Shown one piece after another: positions 56,479 to 64,000 of a stretch of 64,000 nucleotides of DNA; the first letter of the stretch is position 1; every line of letters starts with the position of its first letter. The notes beneath the pieces were generated by a model, which was given only the letters and a program-made list of their open reading frames with translations, had not been told where the DNA came from and made no database searches. The translations under genes and the position numbers were made by a program. The stretch is from the NCBI RefSeq assembly GCF_900112765.1, contig NZ_FOMZ01000003.1, positions 62,001 to 126,000 on the forward strand. Reading direction: 5' to 3'. The stretch is from Actinopolyspora alba (GTDB lineage: Bacteria > Actinomycetota > Actinomycetes > Mycobacteriales > Pseudonocardiaceae).

Positions 56479-58122
56479 GTGCCTTCCCCGGTTGCGAGTT
56501 CTCCGCCACGTCCCTCGCGTGTCGAGCCGGTACGTGTCGAGGAGTTAGCCGACTCGATCGGTGCCCGTGTCGTTCGTCCCGCCGAAACCCCGGAGTCAGC
56601 CGCCGCCGCGTCCGTCGAGGTGACCGGAGTGACGCTGCGTGCCCAACACGTGCGGCCGGGTGATGTCTTCGCCGCGTTGCGAGGCGCCAGTACGCACGGT
56701 GCGGAGCACGCGGCCACCGCGCTGGACGCGGGTGCCCGAGCGGTCCTCACCGATGATGAGGGGGCCGCGCACCCCGAACTGCTGCGGCACCCGGCCGTGT
56801 CGCGCGGTGAGGTCGTGCTGCTGGTTCATCAGGATCCGCGCGGTGTGCTCGGTGAGCTCGCCGCCGAGGTATACGGTCGTCCCGCCGACAGGTTGTCGGT
56901 ACTCGGTGTGACAGGGACCTCGGGCAAGACGACCACGAGCTATCTGATCGAGTCGGCGCTGCGCTCGGCGGGGCTGGTCACCGGCCTGATCGGGACCGTC
57001 GAGACCCGGCTGGCCGGTTCCCGGCTGGAAAGCGCGTTCACCACCCCGGAGGCCCCCGACCTGCAGGCACTGCTGGCGGTGATGCTCGAAGGGGGAGTCA
57101 CCCACGTGGTCATGGAGGTGTCCAGTCACGCCCTCGTGCTGGGCAGGGTTGCCGGGCTGCGGTTCGCCGTGGGCGGTTTCACCAACCTCTCCAGTGAGCA
57201 CCTGGACTTCCACCGCGACATGGCGGACTACTTCGCGGCCAAGGCGATGCTGTTCGATGGTCGCTGCGCTCGGGAGGTGGTGTGCACCGACACCGAGTGG
57301 GGCACCAGGCTGGTCGGGCCGGGAACCGTCACCGTGGCCACGCAGGGCACCGCGGACTGGACGGCCACCGATGTGGTCACCAGCACCACAGGTGCGCAGC
57401 GGTTCAACGTCAACGCTCCCGACGGCGCCCGCACCGAGGTCGAGCTGCGGCTGCCGGGCTCGTTCAACATCGCCAACGCACTGTTGGCCACCGCGATGGC
57501 ACGAGCCGTCGGCGTCGAGTACGCCGATATCGCGAACGGGCTCGGTGAGGTGGATGTTCCGGGACGCATGGAGCGTGTCGCGCTGGGACAGGACTTCACG
57601 GCGGTGGTCGACTACTCCCACAAGCCGGGAGCCGTCGGCGCTGTGCTGGAGGCCGCACGTTCCCAGGCGGTGGGGAAGGTGATCGTCGTGCTCGGTTGTG
57701 GTGGTGACAGGGACACGGCCAAGCGTCCCGTCATGGGAGCCACGGCAGCCCAGCGGGCCGACGTTCTGATAGTGACCGATGACAACCCCCGTAGTGAGGA
57801 TCCCGCGCGGATCCGTACCGCCGTGCTCGAGGGAACCACTCGGGTCGCGAAGTCCGAGCGGGCCGAATCCCACGAGATCGGTGATCGGCGTGCGGCCATC
57901 GCGGAAGCGGTACGGCGCGCAGCCGGCGGTGACGTCGTCGTGGTTGCCGGTAAGGGGCACGAGACCGGCCAGGAAGTGGCGGGTGTGGTTCACCCGTTCT
58001 CCGACCGCGACGAACTCGCCGCGGCACTGCGTGAACGACTCGGGAGTCCGCAAGGGACGGAAACCGTCCCCGCTGGTCGGATCTCCGACAACCAGCGGGG
58101 AAGTGACGAGGAGGCAAGGTGA
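56479..58122 (+). CDS. murE: UDP-N-acetylmuramoyl-tripeptide synthase (meso-diaminopimelate adding)
   Basis: 547 residues. ATP-grasp-independent Mur ligase: 'VLGVTGTSGKTTTSYLIESA' (ATP site), 'THVVMEVSSHALVLGRVAGL', and 'LIVTDDNPRSEDPARIRTAV', where D-N-P-R marks addition of meso-diaminopimelate rather than lysine. It adds the third residue to the peptidoglycan stem; dapA and dapB elsewhere in the window feed it. GTG 56479 begins a Pro/Ser-rich 15-residue extension and has no Shine-Dalgarno but a -10 seven bases before. The murF start overlaps its stop. Confidence 0.95.
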   Translation: MPSPVASSPPRPSRVEPVRVEELADSIGARVVRPAETPESAAAASVEVTGVTLRAQHVRPGDVFAALRGASTHGAEHAATALDAGARAVLTDDEGAAHPELLRHPAVSRGEVVLLVHQDPRGVLGELAAEVYGRPADRLSVLGVTGTSGKTTTSYLIESALRSAGLVTGLIGTVETRLAGSRLESAFTTPEAPDLQALLAVMLEGGVTHVVMEVSSHALVLGRVAGLRFAVGGFTNLSSEHLDFHRDMADYFAAKAMLFDGRCAREVVCTDTEWGTRLVGPGTVTVATQGTADWTATDVVTSTTGAQRFNVNAPDGARTEVELRLPGSFNIANALLATAMARAVGVEYADIANGLGEVDVPGRMERVALGQDFTAVVDYSHKPGAVGAVLEAARSQAVGKVIVVLGCGGDRDTAKRPVMGATAAQRADVLIVTDDNPRSEDPARIRTAVLEGTTRVAKSERAESHEIGDRRAAIAEAVRRAAGGDVVVVAGKGHETGQEVAGVVHPFSDRDELAAALRERLGSPQGTETVPAGRISDNQRGSDEEAR

Positions 58123-59627
58123 TCCGGCTCAGCCTCGACGAGGTAGCTGGGGCGGTCGGTGGCAGGCTGCACCGCGCCGATGGCAGCGAGGTCGTCACCG
58201 CGGCCGTCGAATTCGATTCCAGGAAGATTCGGCCCGGTGGGCTGTTCGTGGCGATGCCGGGCGAGCAGGTCGATGGTCACCGGTTCGCGGAGCAGGCGGT
58301 CTCCGACGGTGCCGTCGCGGTGCTGGCCGCCAGGGAGGTCGCGGCTCCCGCGGTGATCGTCCCAGCCGTCGGTTCGGCGGAGCGGTCACGTGCGATGGCG
58401 CTCGCGGCCGACGAGGACGGCTCCGGAGCAGCGGTTCTGGTGGCCATGGCCCGGCTCGCCCGTTTGGTCGTGGACAAACTCGCGAAACAACTCACGGTCG
58501 TGGGAGTGACCGGTTCGTCCGGCAAGACCTCGACCAAGGACATGATCGCGCAACTGCTCGAGCGGATGGGACCCACCGTGGCTCCCCCCGGTTCGTTCAA
58601 CAACGAGCTCGGTCATCCGTGGACGGTGCTGCGCGCCGACGAACGAACCGAATACCTGGCGCTGGAGCTCTCCGCCCGCGGCATGGGGCACATCGCGGAG
58701 CTCTGCGAGTCCGCTCCGCCCCGGATCGGGGCGGTGCTCAACGTGGGCAGCGCCCATCTCGGCGAGTTCGGCTCCAGGGAGGCGGTGGCACAGGCCAAGG
58801 GCGAGCTCGTCGAGGCCCTGCCGAGCGCGGCCGAAGGCGGAGTGGCGGTGCTCAACGCCGACGACCCGGCCGTTTCTGCCATGGCCGAGCGCACCCGGGC
58901 GCGGGTGCTTCGTTTCGGGCAGCACCCCCACGCCTCGGTGCGAGCCGACGACGTCGAGGTGGACGAGCTCGCGCGGCCGCGTTTCACCCTGATCACTCCC
59001 GACGGCCACGCCCGGGTGCGGTTGCCGCTGCACGGTGAGCACCACGTCGGCAACGCACTGGCCGCGGCTGCCGTGGCGTTCGAGCTCGGAGCCGCGACCG
59101 AGGACATCGCCGAGTGGCTGAACGGGATCGAACAACTGTCCGGAAAACGGATGGAGGTCGCCACCACCCCGGAAGGGGTGACCGTGATCAACGACGCCTA
59201 CAACGCCAATCCCGAGTCCGTGCGGGCCGCGTTGAAAGCATTGGCGGCCATGACGCACGACCGTCCCGGCAGGGGATGGGCGGTACTCGGTGCGCTCGGT
59301 GAACTCGGCGATGCCGGTCCCGAGGAGCACGACGAGATAGGACGCCTGGCCGTGCGGCTGAACATCGATCGCCTCGTGGTGGTGGGTGACCAGGCACGTG
59401 CCATGCATCAGGGAGCCGCGATGGAGGGCTCCTGGGGAGAGGAATCGGTTCTGGTGCCCGATGTGGACGCTGCTCTCGCGTTGTTGCGCGAGCAGCTGCG
59501 GCCCGACGACGTCGTGCTGGTCAAGGCCTCGAACGCCGCGGCGCTGTGGCGGGTCGCCGAGGAGCTGGTTCCCGCGACTCCCGGTTCGGCGGAGGGCTCC
59601 ACCGGGCGGGACGGTGGTACGACGTGA
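58119..59627 (+). CDS. murF: UDP-N-acetylmuramoyl-tripeptide-D-alanyl-D-alanine ligase
   Basis: 502 residues. '[20 protein letters not shown]' is the ATP site; '[20 protein letters not shown]' and '[20 protein letters not shown]' are MurF-specific. It adds D-Ala-D-Ala to complete the pentapeptide. GTG 58119 overlaps the murE stop and its own TGA overlaps the GTG of mraY, so three genes are chained by four-base overlaps. Confidence 0.95.
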   Translation: MIRLSLDEVAGAVGGRLHRADGSEVVTAAVEFDSRKIRPGGLFVAMPGEQVDGHRFAEQAVSDGAVAVLAAREVAAPAVIVPAVGSAERSRAMALAADEDGSGAAVLVAMARLARLVVDKLAKQLTVVGVTGSSGKTSTKDMIAQLLERMGPTVAPPGSFNNELGHPWTVLRADERTEYLALELSARGMGHIAELCESAPPRIGAVLNVGSAHLGEFGSREAVAQAKGELVEALPSAAEGGVAVLNADDPAVSAMAERTRARVLRFGQHPHASVRADDVEVDELARPRFTLITPDGHARVRLPLHGEHHVGNALAAAAVAFELGAATEDIAEWLNGIEQLSGKRMEVATTPEGVTVINDAYNANPESVRAALKALAAMTHDRPGRGWAVLGALGELGDAGPEEHDEIGRLAVRLNIDRLVVVGDQARAMHQGAAMEGSWGEESVLVPDVDAALALLREQLRPDDVVLVKASNAAALWRVAEELVPATPGSAEGSTGRDGGTT

Positions 59628-60700
59628 AGCACATTCTGATCGCGGCCGCCGTCGGGCTGGTCGTCTCGATTCTGTTCACCCCGTACCTCATCAGGGTCTT
59701 TTCCAAGCAGGGATTCGGCCAGGAGATCCGTGAGGAGGTGCAGAAGTCCCACTCGGCCAAGCGGGGAACACCGACCATGGGTGGTATGGCGATCCTCGTC
59801 GCCATGTGGGCGGGCTATCTGGCCACACATCTCACCGTCTCCGAAGCGCTTCCCAGCGTCACGGCCCTGCTGGTGCTCGGCCTGACCACCGTGCTGGGCT
59901 TCGTCGGTTTCCTGGACGACTTCATCAAGATCCGCAAGCGTCGCAACCTCGGGCTCAACAAGACGGCCAAGCTCGTGGGGCAGATGGTCGCCTCGGTGCT
60001 GTTCGCGATTCTGGCCCTGCAGTTCAAGGACCAGAACGGCATCACGCCCGCCTCCGCTCACCTGTCGTTCATCCGCGACATCAGCGTGGTCTCGTTCGGT
60101 GTCATCGGCTTCGTGATCTTCGCCTACGTCGCGATCAGCGGTTGGTCCAACGCGGTGAACTTCACCGACGGCATGGACGGACTCGCGGGTGGTACCGCGG
60201 CGATGGTGCTGGCCAGCTACGTGCTGATCGGGTTCTGGCAGTTCCGCAACTCCTGTGCGCTGTTGGACGACCCCGGGCCGGCCTGCTACCAGGTGCGTGA
60301 TCCGCTCGACGTCGCGGTGGTGGCCGCCGCCGCGATGGGAGCCTGTGTGGGTTTCCTCTGGTGGAACGCCGCTCCTGCCAAGATCTTCATGGGCGACACC
60401 GGTTCGCTCGCGATCGGTGGACTCGTGGCGGGCCTCTCCATGACGACCCGAACGGAACTGCTGATGATCGTCATCGGCGGTCTGTTCGTGGTGGAGGCGC
60501 TCTCCGTCGTGCTGCAGATCGTGGTCTTCCGCACCTCGCGGCGCAGACTGTTCCGGATGGCCCCGTTCCACCACCACTTCGAACTCGCCGGGTGGGCGGA
60601 GACCACGGTTATCATCCGGTTCTGGATACTGGCAGCGATCAGCTGCCTGTTCGGTGTCGGGCTGTTCTACGCCGACTGGTTGGCACTGGTACCCAGCTGA
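59624..60700 (+). CDS. mraY: Phospho-N-acetylmuramoyl-pentapeptide transferase
   Basis: 358 residues with about ten membrane helices. '[20 protein letters not shown]' (catalytic D-D), '[20 protein letters not shown]', '[20 protein letters not shown]' and '[16 protein letters not shown]' are the MraY hallmarks. It links the pentapeptide precursor to undecaprenyl phosphate (lipid I), at the inner membrane face. GTG 59624 overlaps the murF stop. Confidence 0.96.
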   Translation: MKHILIAAAVGLVVSILFTPYLIRVFSKQGFGQEIREEVQKSHSAKRGTPTMGGMAILVAMWAGYLATHLTVSEALPSVTALLVLGLTTVLGFVGFLDDFIKIRKRRNLGLNKTAKLVGQMVASVLFAILALQFKDQNGITPASAHLSFIRDISVVSFGVIGFVIFAYVAISGWSNAVNFTDGMDGLAGGTAAMVLASYVLIGFWQFRNSCALLDDPGPACYQVRDPLDVAVVAAAAMGACVGFLWWNAAPAKIFMGDTGSLAIGGLVAGLSMTTRTELLMIVIGGLFVVEALSVVLQIVVFRTSRRRLFRMAPFHHHFELAGWAETTVIIRFWILAAISCLFGVGLFYADWLALVPS

Positions 60701-60775
60701 TGCCCGGTGTTGCCGCCGGGACGTGTTCCTCCGGAGCCGGTAGCCGCCGTGCTCCGGGCACGCCCCGGCGGCCCG

Positions 60776-62245
60776 ATGAACGACACGGCAGTCACGAGGA
60801 TCTTTGGTGAGGTCATGAGCAAGGTGGGTACGCGGACCCTGGTCGCCGGAGCGGGGGTTTCCGGCAGATCGGCCGCCGAGGCGCTGCTGGCCGAGGGGGC
60901 GACCGTCACCGTCACGGACGCCTCCGAGGAGCGGCTGGCCGAACTGGCCGGACCACGGATGCGGGGGGCCGAACTCGTCGTAGGTCTCACCGAGCCCCCG
61001 AGTGGTACCGATCTCGTGGTCACCAGCCCCGGCTGGCGCCCCGACTCACCACTGCTGATGGCCGCCGCTGCCGCTGGGGTCGAGGTGATCAGCGAGATCG
61101 AGCTCGCCTGGCGTCTCGACCGGGCTTCCGCACGGCCCGCCCGCTGGCTGGCCGTTACGGGGACCAACGGTAAGACCACCACCGTCGGAATGCTGGAGTC
61201 AGTGCTGCGTGCGGCTGGCATGGACGCGGTGGCCTGCGGCAACGTGGGACTTCCCGCCGTGGACGCCGTCCGCGCGGGCCATCGTGTGCTCGCCGTGGAA
61301 CTGTCGAGTTTTCAACTGCACTGGTCGAACACCTTCTCACCCGACACCGGGGTCATCCTCAATCTCGCCGAGGACCACCTGGACTGGCACGGCTCGCTGC
61401 GTGCCTACGGCGCTGCCAAGGGCAAGGTGTACGGCGGGAACTCGGTTTCGGTCTACAATGCGGACGACGCCGCCTCCCGCGAGCTCGTCACCGAGCACTC
61501 CGCCGCGAGACGGGTCGGGATCACGCTGGGTGAGCCCGAATCCGGTCAGCTGGGAGTGCGGGACGATGAGCTGCTCGACCGCGCGTTCGGTCCGGACGGG
61601 GTTTCCACCTCGGCCGAAGCCGCACCGGTGTCGCTGGCGACGGTGGCCGATGTCCGGCAGGTGGGTGAGCACAATCTCGCCAACGCACTCGCCGCCTGCG
61701 CGCTGGCCCGGTCGTGCGGGGTGTCCGCGACCGCCTGTGCCGAAGGGCTCCGCGAGTTCGCTCCCGGAAAGCATCGTTCCGTCGTGGTCGCCCGGTCGGG
61801 GGGAATCGTCTACGTCGACGATTCCAAGGCGACGAACCCACACGCCGCCTCGGCCGCGCTCGGTGCGCATCGGGACGTGGTATGGATCGCGGGTGGACTC
61901 CTGAAGGGGGCCGAGGTCGACGAGCTGGTCCGGCAGCACGCACACCGGTTGCGTGCGGCGGTGCTGATCGGTACTGATCAGGAGTCGATAGCCGAGGCGC
62001 TGCGCAGGTACGCCCCGGACGTGCCGGTGGTCGGTATCCCCCCGCGACGGGAAGCCGCCATGTCGGAGGCCGTGCGGTCGGCCAACGACTACGCGATCTC
62101 GGGGACCGCCGTCGTGCTGGCACCGGCCGCGGCGTCCATGGACATGTACACCGACTACGCCCATCGTGGGCGGGAATTCGCGGCAGCGGTACGTGCCGTG
62201 CGGGCGGAACCGGGGACGGAACCGGCCGAATATCCCAGGGGGTGA
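60776..62245 (+). CDS. murD: UDP-N-acetylmuramoylalanine-D-glutamate ligase
   Basis: 489 residues. 'RTLVAGAGVSGRSAAEALLA' is the N-terminal UDP-binding Rossmann part, 'WLAVTGTNGKTTTVGMLESV' the ATP site, 'VELSSFQLHWSNTFSPDTGV' 'ILNLAEDHLDWHG' the metal-binding region, and 'IVYVDDSKATNPHAASAALG' the C-terminal motif. It adds D-glutamate to UDP-MurNAc-Ala. The start is uncertain: ATG 60776 gives 13 extra residues before ATG 60815 (M-S-K-V-G-T), which has a nearby GAGG but tight spacing. Confidence 0.93.
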   Translation: MNDTAVTRIFGEVMSKVGTRTLVAGAGVSGRSAAEALLAEGATVTVTDASEERLAELAGPRMRGAELVVGLTEPPSGTDLVVTSPGWRPDSPLLMAAAAAGVEVISEIELAWRLDRASARPARWLAVTGTNGKTTTVGMLESVLRAAGMDAVACGNVGLPAVDAVRAGHRVLAVELSSFQLHWSNTFSPDTGVILNLAEDHLDWHGSLRAYGAAKGKVYGGNSVSVYNADDAASRELVTEHSAARRVGITLGEPESGQLGVRDDELLDRAFGPDGVSTSAEAAPVSLATVADVRQVGEHNLANALAACALARSCGVSATACAEGLREFAPGKHRSVVVARSGGIVYVDDSKATNPHAASAALGAHRDVVWIAGGLLKGAEVDELVRQHAHRLRAAVLIGTDQESIAEALRRYAPDVPVVGIPPRREAAMSEAVRSANDYAISGTAVVLAPAAASMDMYTDYAHRGREFAAAVRAVRAEPGTEPAEYPRG

Positions 62246-62252
62246 GGCAGCT

Positions 62253-63665
62253 GTGGCAGCCCGGAACACGAGCGGGACTCGTGGACGAGGCACACAGGGG
62301 GTCGCGGACGGTCTGCGCGGGATCAGTTCCGCGCTGACTTCCTGGCTGACCAGACCGCTGGCCTCGTTCCACCTGTTACTCGCGGTGTTCGGGCTGCTGA
62401 CGGCTTTCGGGATGGTGATGGTGCTGTCGGCCTCCAGCGTGGAGTCCTTCAGCCAGCAGGGATCCTCCTACAGCGTCTTCCTGAAGCACCTGCTGCACTG
62501 CCTCGCTGGGGCGCTCTGCTGTTACGTGGCCATGCGAATGCCGGTGTGGATGCTGCGCCGGTTCAGCCACGTGTTCCTGTTGGTGTGCCTGGTGCTGCTG
62601 TCCCTGGTGCTGACCAGGTTGGGCTACGAGAACAACGGTGCGCAGAGCTGGTTCCGGATGGGGCCGGTCTCGTTCCAACCGGTGGAGCCCGCCAAGATCG
62701 CGCTCGCGCTCTGGGGGGCTCACGTGCTCGTCACCAAACGGGCCCTGCTCGGCCAGTACCGCCATCTGCTGGTGCCGGTTCTCCCGGCGGCGCTGTTGAT
62801 GTTCGCCCTGGTGATGATGCAGCCCGATTTCGGCTCCACGGTGACGCTCGGCATCGTGCTGCTGGCGCTGCTGTGGTTCGCGGGTGCACCGTTGCGGCTG
62901 TTCAGCGCGCTGGTGCTCGGTGCCGTCACCGGCATGCTCGCCCTGGTTTTCCTCTTCCGCTACCAGATAACCCGGGTGACCTCGTTCTTCGGCTCCGGCA
63001 GCGGCAACGACGACAAGAGCTTTCAGGCGACCCAGGCGCTGTTGGCGCTTGCCGACGGCGGCATGTTCGGTGAGGGAATCGGACGCGGGTGGTCCAAGTG
63101 GCAGTACCTGCCCGAGGCGGACAACGACTTCATCTTCGCCGTGCTGGGTGAGGAACTGGGGTTCGTGGGATGCGCCTCCGTGCTGCTGTTGTTCGGTACC
63201 GTCGCCTACGTGGGGATGCGGATCGCCGCTCGCAACACCGATCCGTGGATCAAGCTGGTCTCCGCCACGCTCACCATGTGGTTGGTGGGGCAGGCCGCGA
63301 TCAACATCGGTTACGTGGTGGGACTGCTGCCGGTCACCGGACTGCCGCTGCCGTTGATCTCCTCGGGGGGAAGCTCGGTGGTGACCACCATGGTCGTTTT
63401 CGGGTTGCTGGCCAACTTCGCCAGGCACGAGCCCGAGGCCATCTCGGCGCTGCGCTCGCTCGGCCCGGGCAAGATCGGCAAGCTGCTCAGGTTGCCCACT
63501 CCCTCGCCCTATCGACCTCCCGCCTCGCGACGTCCCGCCGGGGCGGCCAATCCGCGCAGACCCCAGCCCGCCAAGCCGTCCGGTAAGAAGAACCGTTCCG
63601 AGGGGCCGAATCCCGGAAAACGGCGGGCACCGAGCGGACAACGACGTTCCGGATCCCCACGATGA
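62253..63665 (+). CDS. ftsW: Peptidoglycan glycosyltransferase FtsW
   Basis: 470 residues, SEDS family with about ten membrane helices. 'LVMMQPDFGSTVTLGIVLLA' (catalytic Asp), 'FIFAVLGEELGFVGCASVLL' and 'GLPLPLISSGGSSVVTTMVV' are SEDS signatures. The C-terminal 75 residues are a Pro/Arg/Lys-rich cytoplasmic tail, as in actinobacteria. It polymerises glycan strands at the septum with FtsI. GTG 62253 follows GGTGAGGC, eight bases after the murD stop. Confidence 0.95.
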   Translation: MAARNTSGTRGRGTQGVADGLRGISSALTSWLTRPLASFHLLLAVFGLLTAFGMVMVLSASSVESFSQQGSSYSVFLKHLLHCLAGALCCYVAMRMPVWMLRRFSHVFLLVCLVLLSLVLTRLGYENNGAQSWFRMGPVSFQPVEPAKIALALWGAHVLVTKRALLGQYRHLLVPVLPAALLMFALVMMQPDFGSTVTLGIVLLALLWFAGAPLRLFSALVLGAVTGMLALVFLFRYQITRVTSFFGSGSGNDDKSFQATQALLALADGGMFGEGIGRGWSKWQYLPEADNDFIFAVLGEELGFVGCASVLLLFGTVAYVGMRIAARNTDPWIKLVSATLTMWLVGQAAINIGYVVGLLPVTGLPLPLISSGGSSVVTTMVVFGLLANFARHEPEAISALRSLGPGKIGKLLRLPTPSPYRPPASRRPAGAANPRRPQPAKPSGKKNRSEGPNPGKRRAPSGQRRSGSPR

Positions 63666-63842
63666 GCCGGAAACCGCCGGAACGAGCGGTTTCCACCGAC
63701 GGGCGCCGGGATCCCTTCGACGGACATGACAAGCTCGCGTGAAACGGATCCGGTGCCGTGAGTCACCGGACCGCCGCCACTGATCACCCCGAATCGCCAC
63801 CCGGCCCAGCGGTGCGCGATCCAGAAACCAAGGAGGACTTCG

Positions 63843-64000
63843 TTGAACACGCAGCAACCGGGTGACCCCAGCGGTCGAGGTGGAGCACCGTCTCCCGCGG
63901 GGGAGACCGGCGCCGGTTCGCCGCGACGTCGGGGCCCCACGGTCGTCGTGGCGGGTGGTGGTACGGCAGGCCACATCGAGCCCGCGATGGCGTTGGCCGA
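63843..64000 (+). CDS. murG: MurG N-acetylglucosaminyltransferase, 5' part only
   Basis: 52 residues are visible before the window ends. After a Gly/Pro-rich extension of 30 residues the chain reads 'TVVVAGGGTAGHIEPAMALA', the G-G-G-T-A-G-H-I-x-P-A motif of MurG that binds the lipid I diphosphate. It adds GlcNAc to lipid I to give lipid II. TTG 63843 has AGGAGG at 63831-63836. The 177 bases between ftsW and murG hold no gene. Confidence 0.92.
   Translation, partial: MNTQQPGDPSGRGGAPSPAGETGAGSPRRRGPTVVVAGGGTAGHIEPAMALA

Overview
The window is high-GC actinobacterial chromosome. Starts are often GTG or TTG, and the gene order closely follows the Mycobacterium tuberculosis regions Rv2842c-Rv2743c and Rv2166c-Rv2153c as known from memory: rimP-nusA-infB-rbfA-dinF-truB-ribF-rpsO-pnp-dapB-thyX-dapA-rnj-ftsK-argA-pgsA-clgR-pspA-pspM, then the dcw division and cell-wall cluster. 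MurE carries the DNPR motif of meso-diaminopimelate ligases. A small chaplin-like secreted protein and the overall gene set suggest a filamentous member of the Pseudonocardiales (Saccharopolyspora/Actinopolyspora-like). The genus is inference. No rRNA, tRNA or CRISPR array was seen.

Layout. 1-4.2 kb: an incomplete Pro/Gly-rich protein, a YjbQ-type enzyme, a PLP aminotransferase, a membrane-anchored protein of unknown function, and a translationally coupled Tat lipoprotein plus ferritin-like protein. 4.4-10.8 kb: translation and transcription factors (rimP, nusA, ylxR, infB, DUF503, rbfA). 10.86-12.5 kb: a TnpB-only IS605-type element inserted into a relic of a CGNR zinc-finger gene; its ends can be placed to the base. 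12.5-24.5 kb: dinF, def, truB, ribF, an HTH regulator, thpR, rpsO, pnp, dapB, a GNAT and a YcaQ-like protein. 24.6-31.7 kb: a GNAT, a ribbon-helix-helix/DUF4097 pair, thyX, a TIGR03085 protein, dapA and RNase J. 32-38 kb: chaplin-like gene, secreted tripeptidyl aminopeptidase, ftsK, secreted phospholipase A2. 38.1-42.8 kb: argA-type acetyltransferase, pgsA, CinA-type amidase, and the envelope-stress set clgR-pspA-pspM. 43.4-47.1 kb: nucleobase permease, ParA-like ATPase, methyltransferase, DUF3040 protein. 47.2-51.8 kb: an operon of MoxR ATPase, DUF58 and transglutaminase proteins on the minus strand. 52.5-64 kb: rsmH-ftsL-ftsI-murE-murF-mraY-murD-ftsW-murG, with murG cut by the window edge.

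Most of this is conserved housekeeping sequence. The unusual points are: (i) the TnpB element, whose removal restores the interrupted reading frame exactly next to a TTCAC target, and whose tnpB stops 126 bases before the element end although the frame stays open; (ii) no mraZ upstream of rsmH, although a promoter with MraZ-box-like GTGGGG repeats is still there; (iii) two tandem TGACGTCA palindromes over the start codon of the ribbon-helix-helix gene; (iv) a repeated TANNNT hexamer 6-8 bases before the start codon of about a dozen genes, pointing to leaderless mRNAs; (v) a GTTCGC-N5-GCG ClgR-type box upstream of clgR.

Genes that work together include four-base stop/start overlaps (rimP/nusA, dapA/rnj, pgsA/cinA, rsmH/ftsL/ftsI, murE/murF/mraY, transglutaminase/DUF58), which suggest translational coupling. 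dapA and dapB supply meso-diaminopimelate, which MurE, MurF, MraY, MurD and MurG build into lipid II for FtsW and FtsI. ClgR, PspA and PspM form an envelope-stress module next to the phospholipid synthase PgsA.
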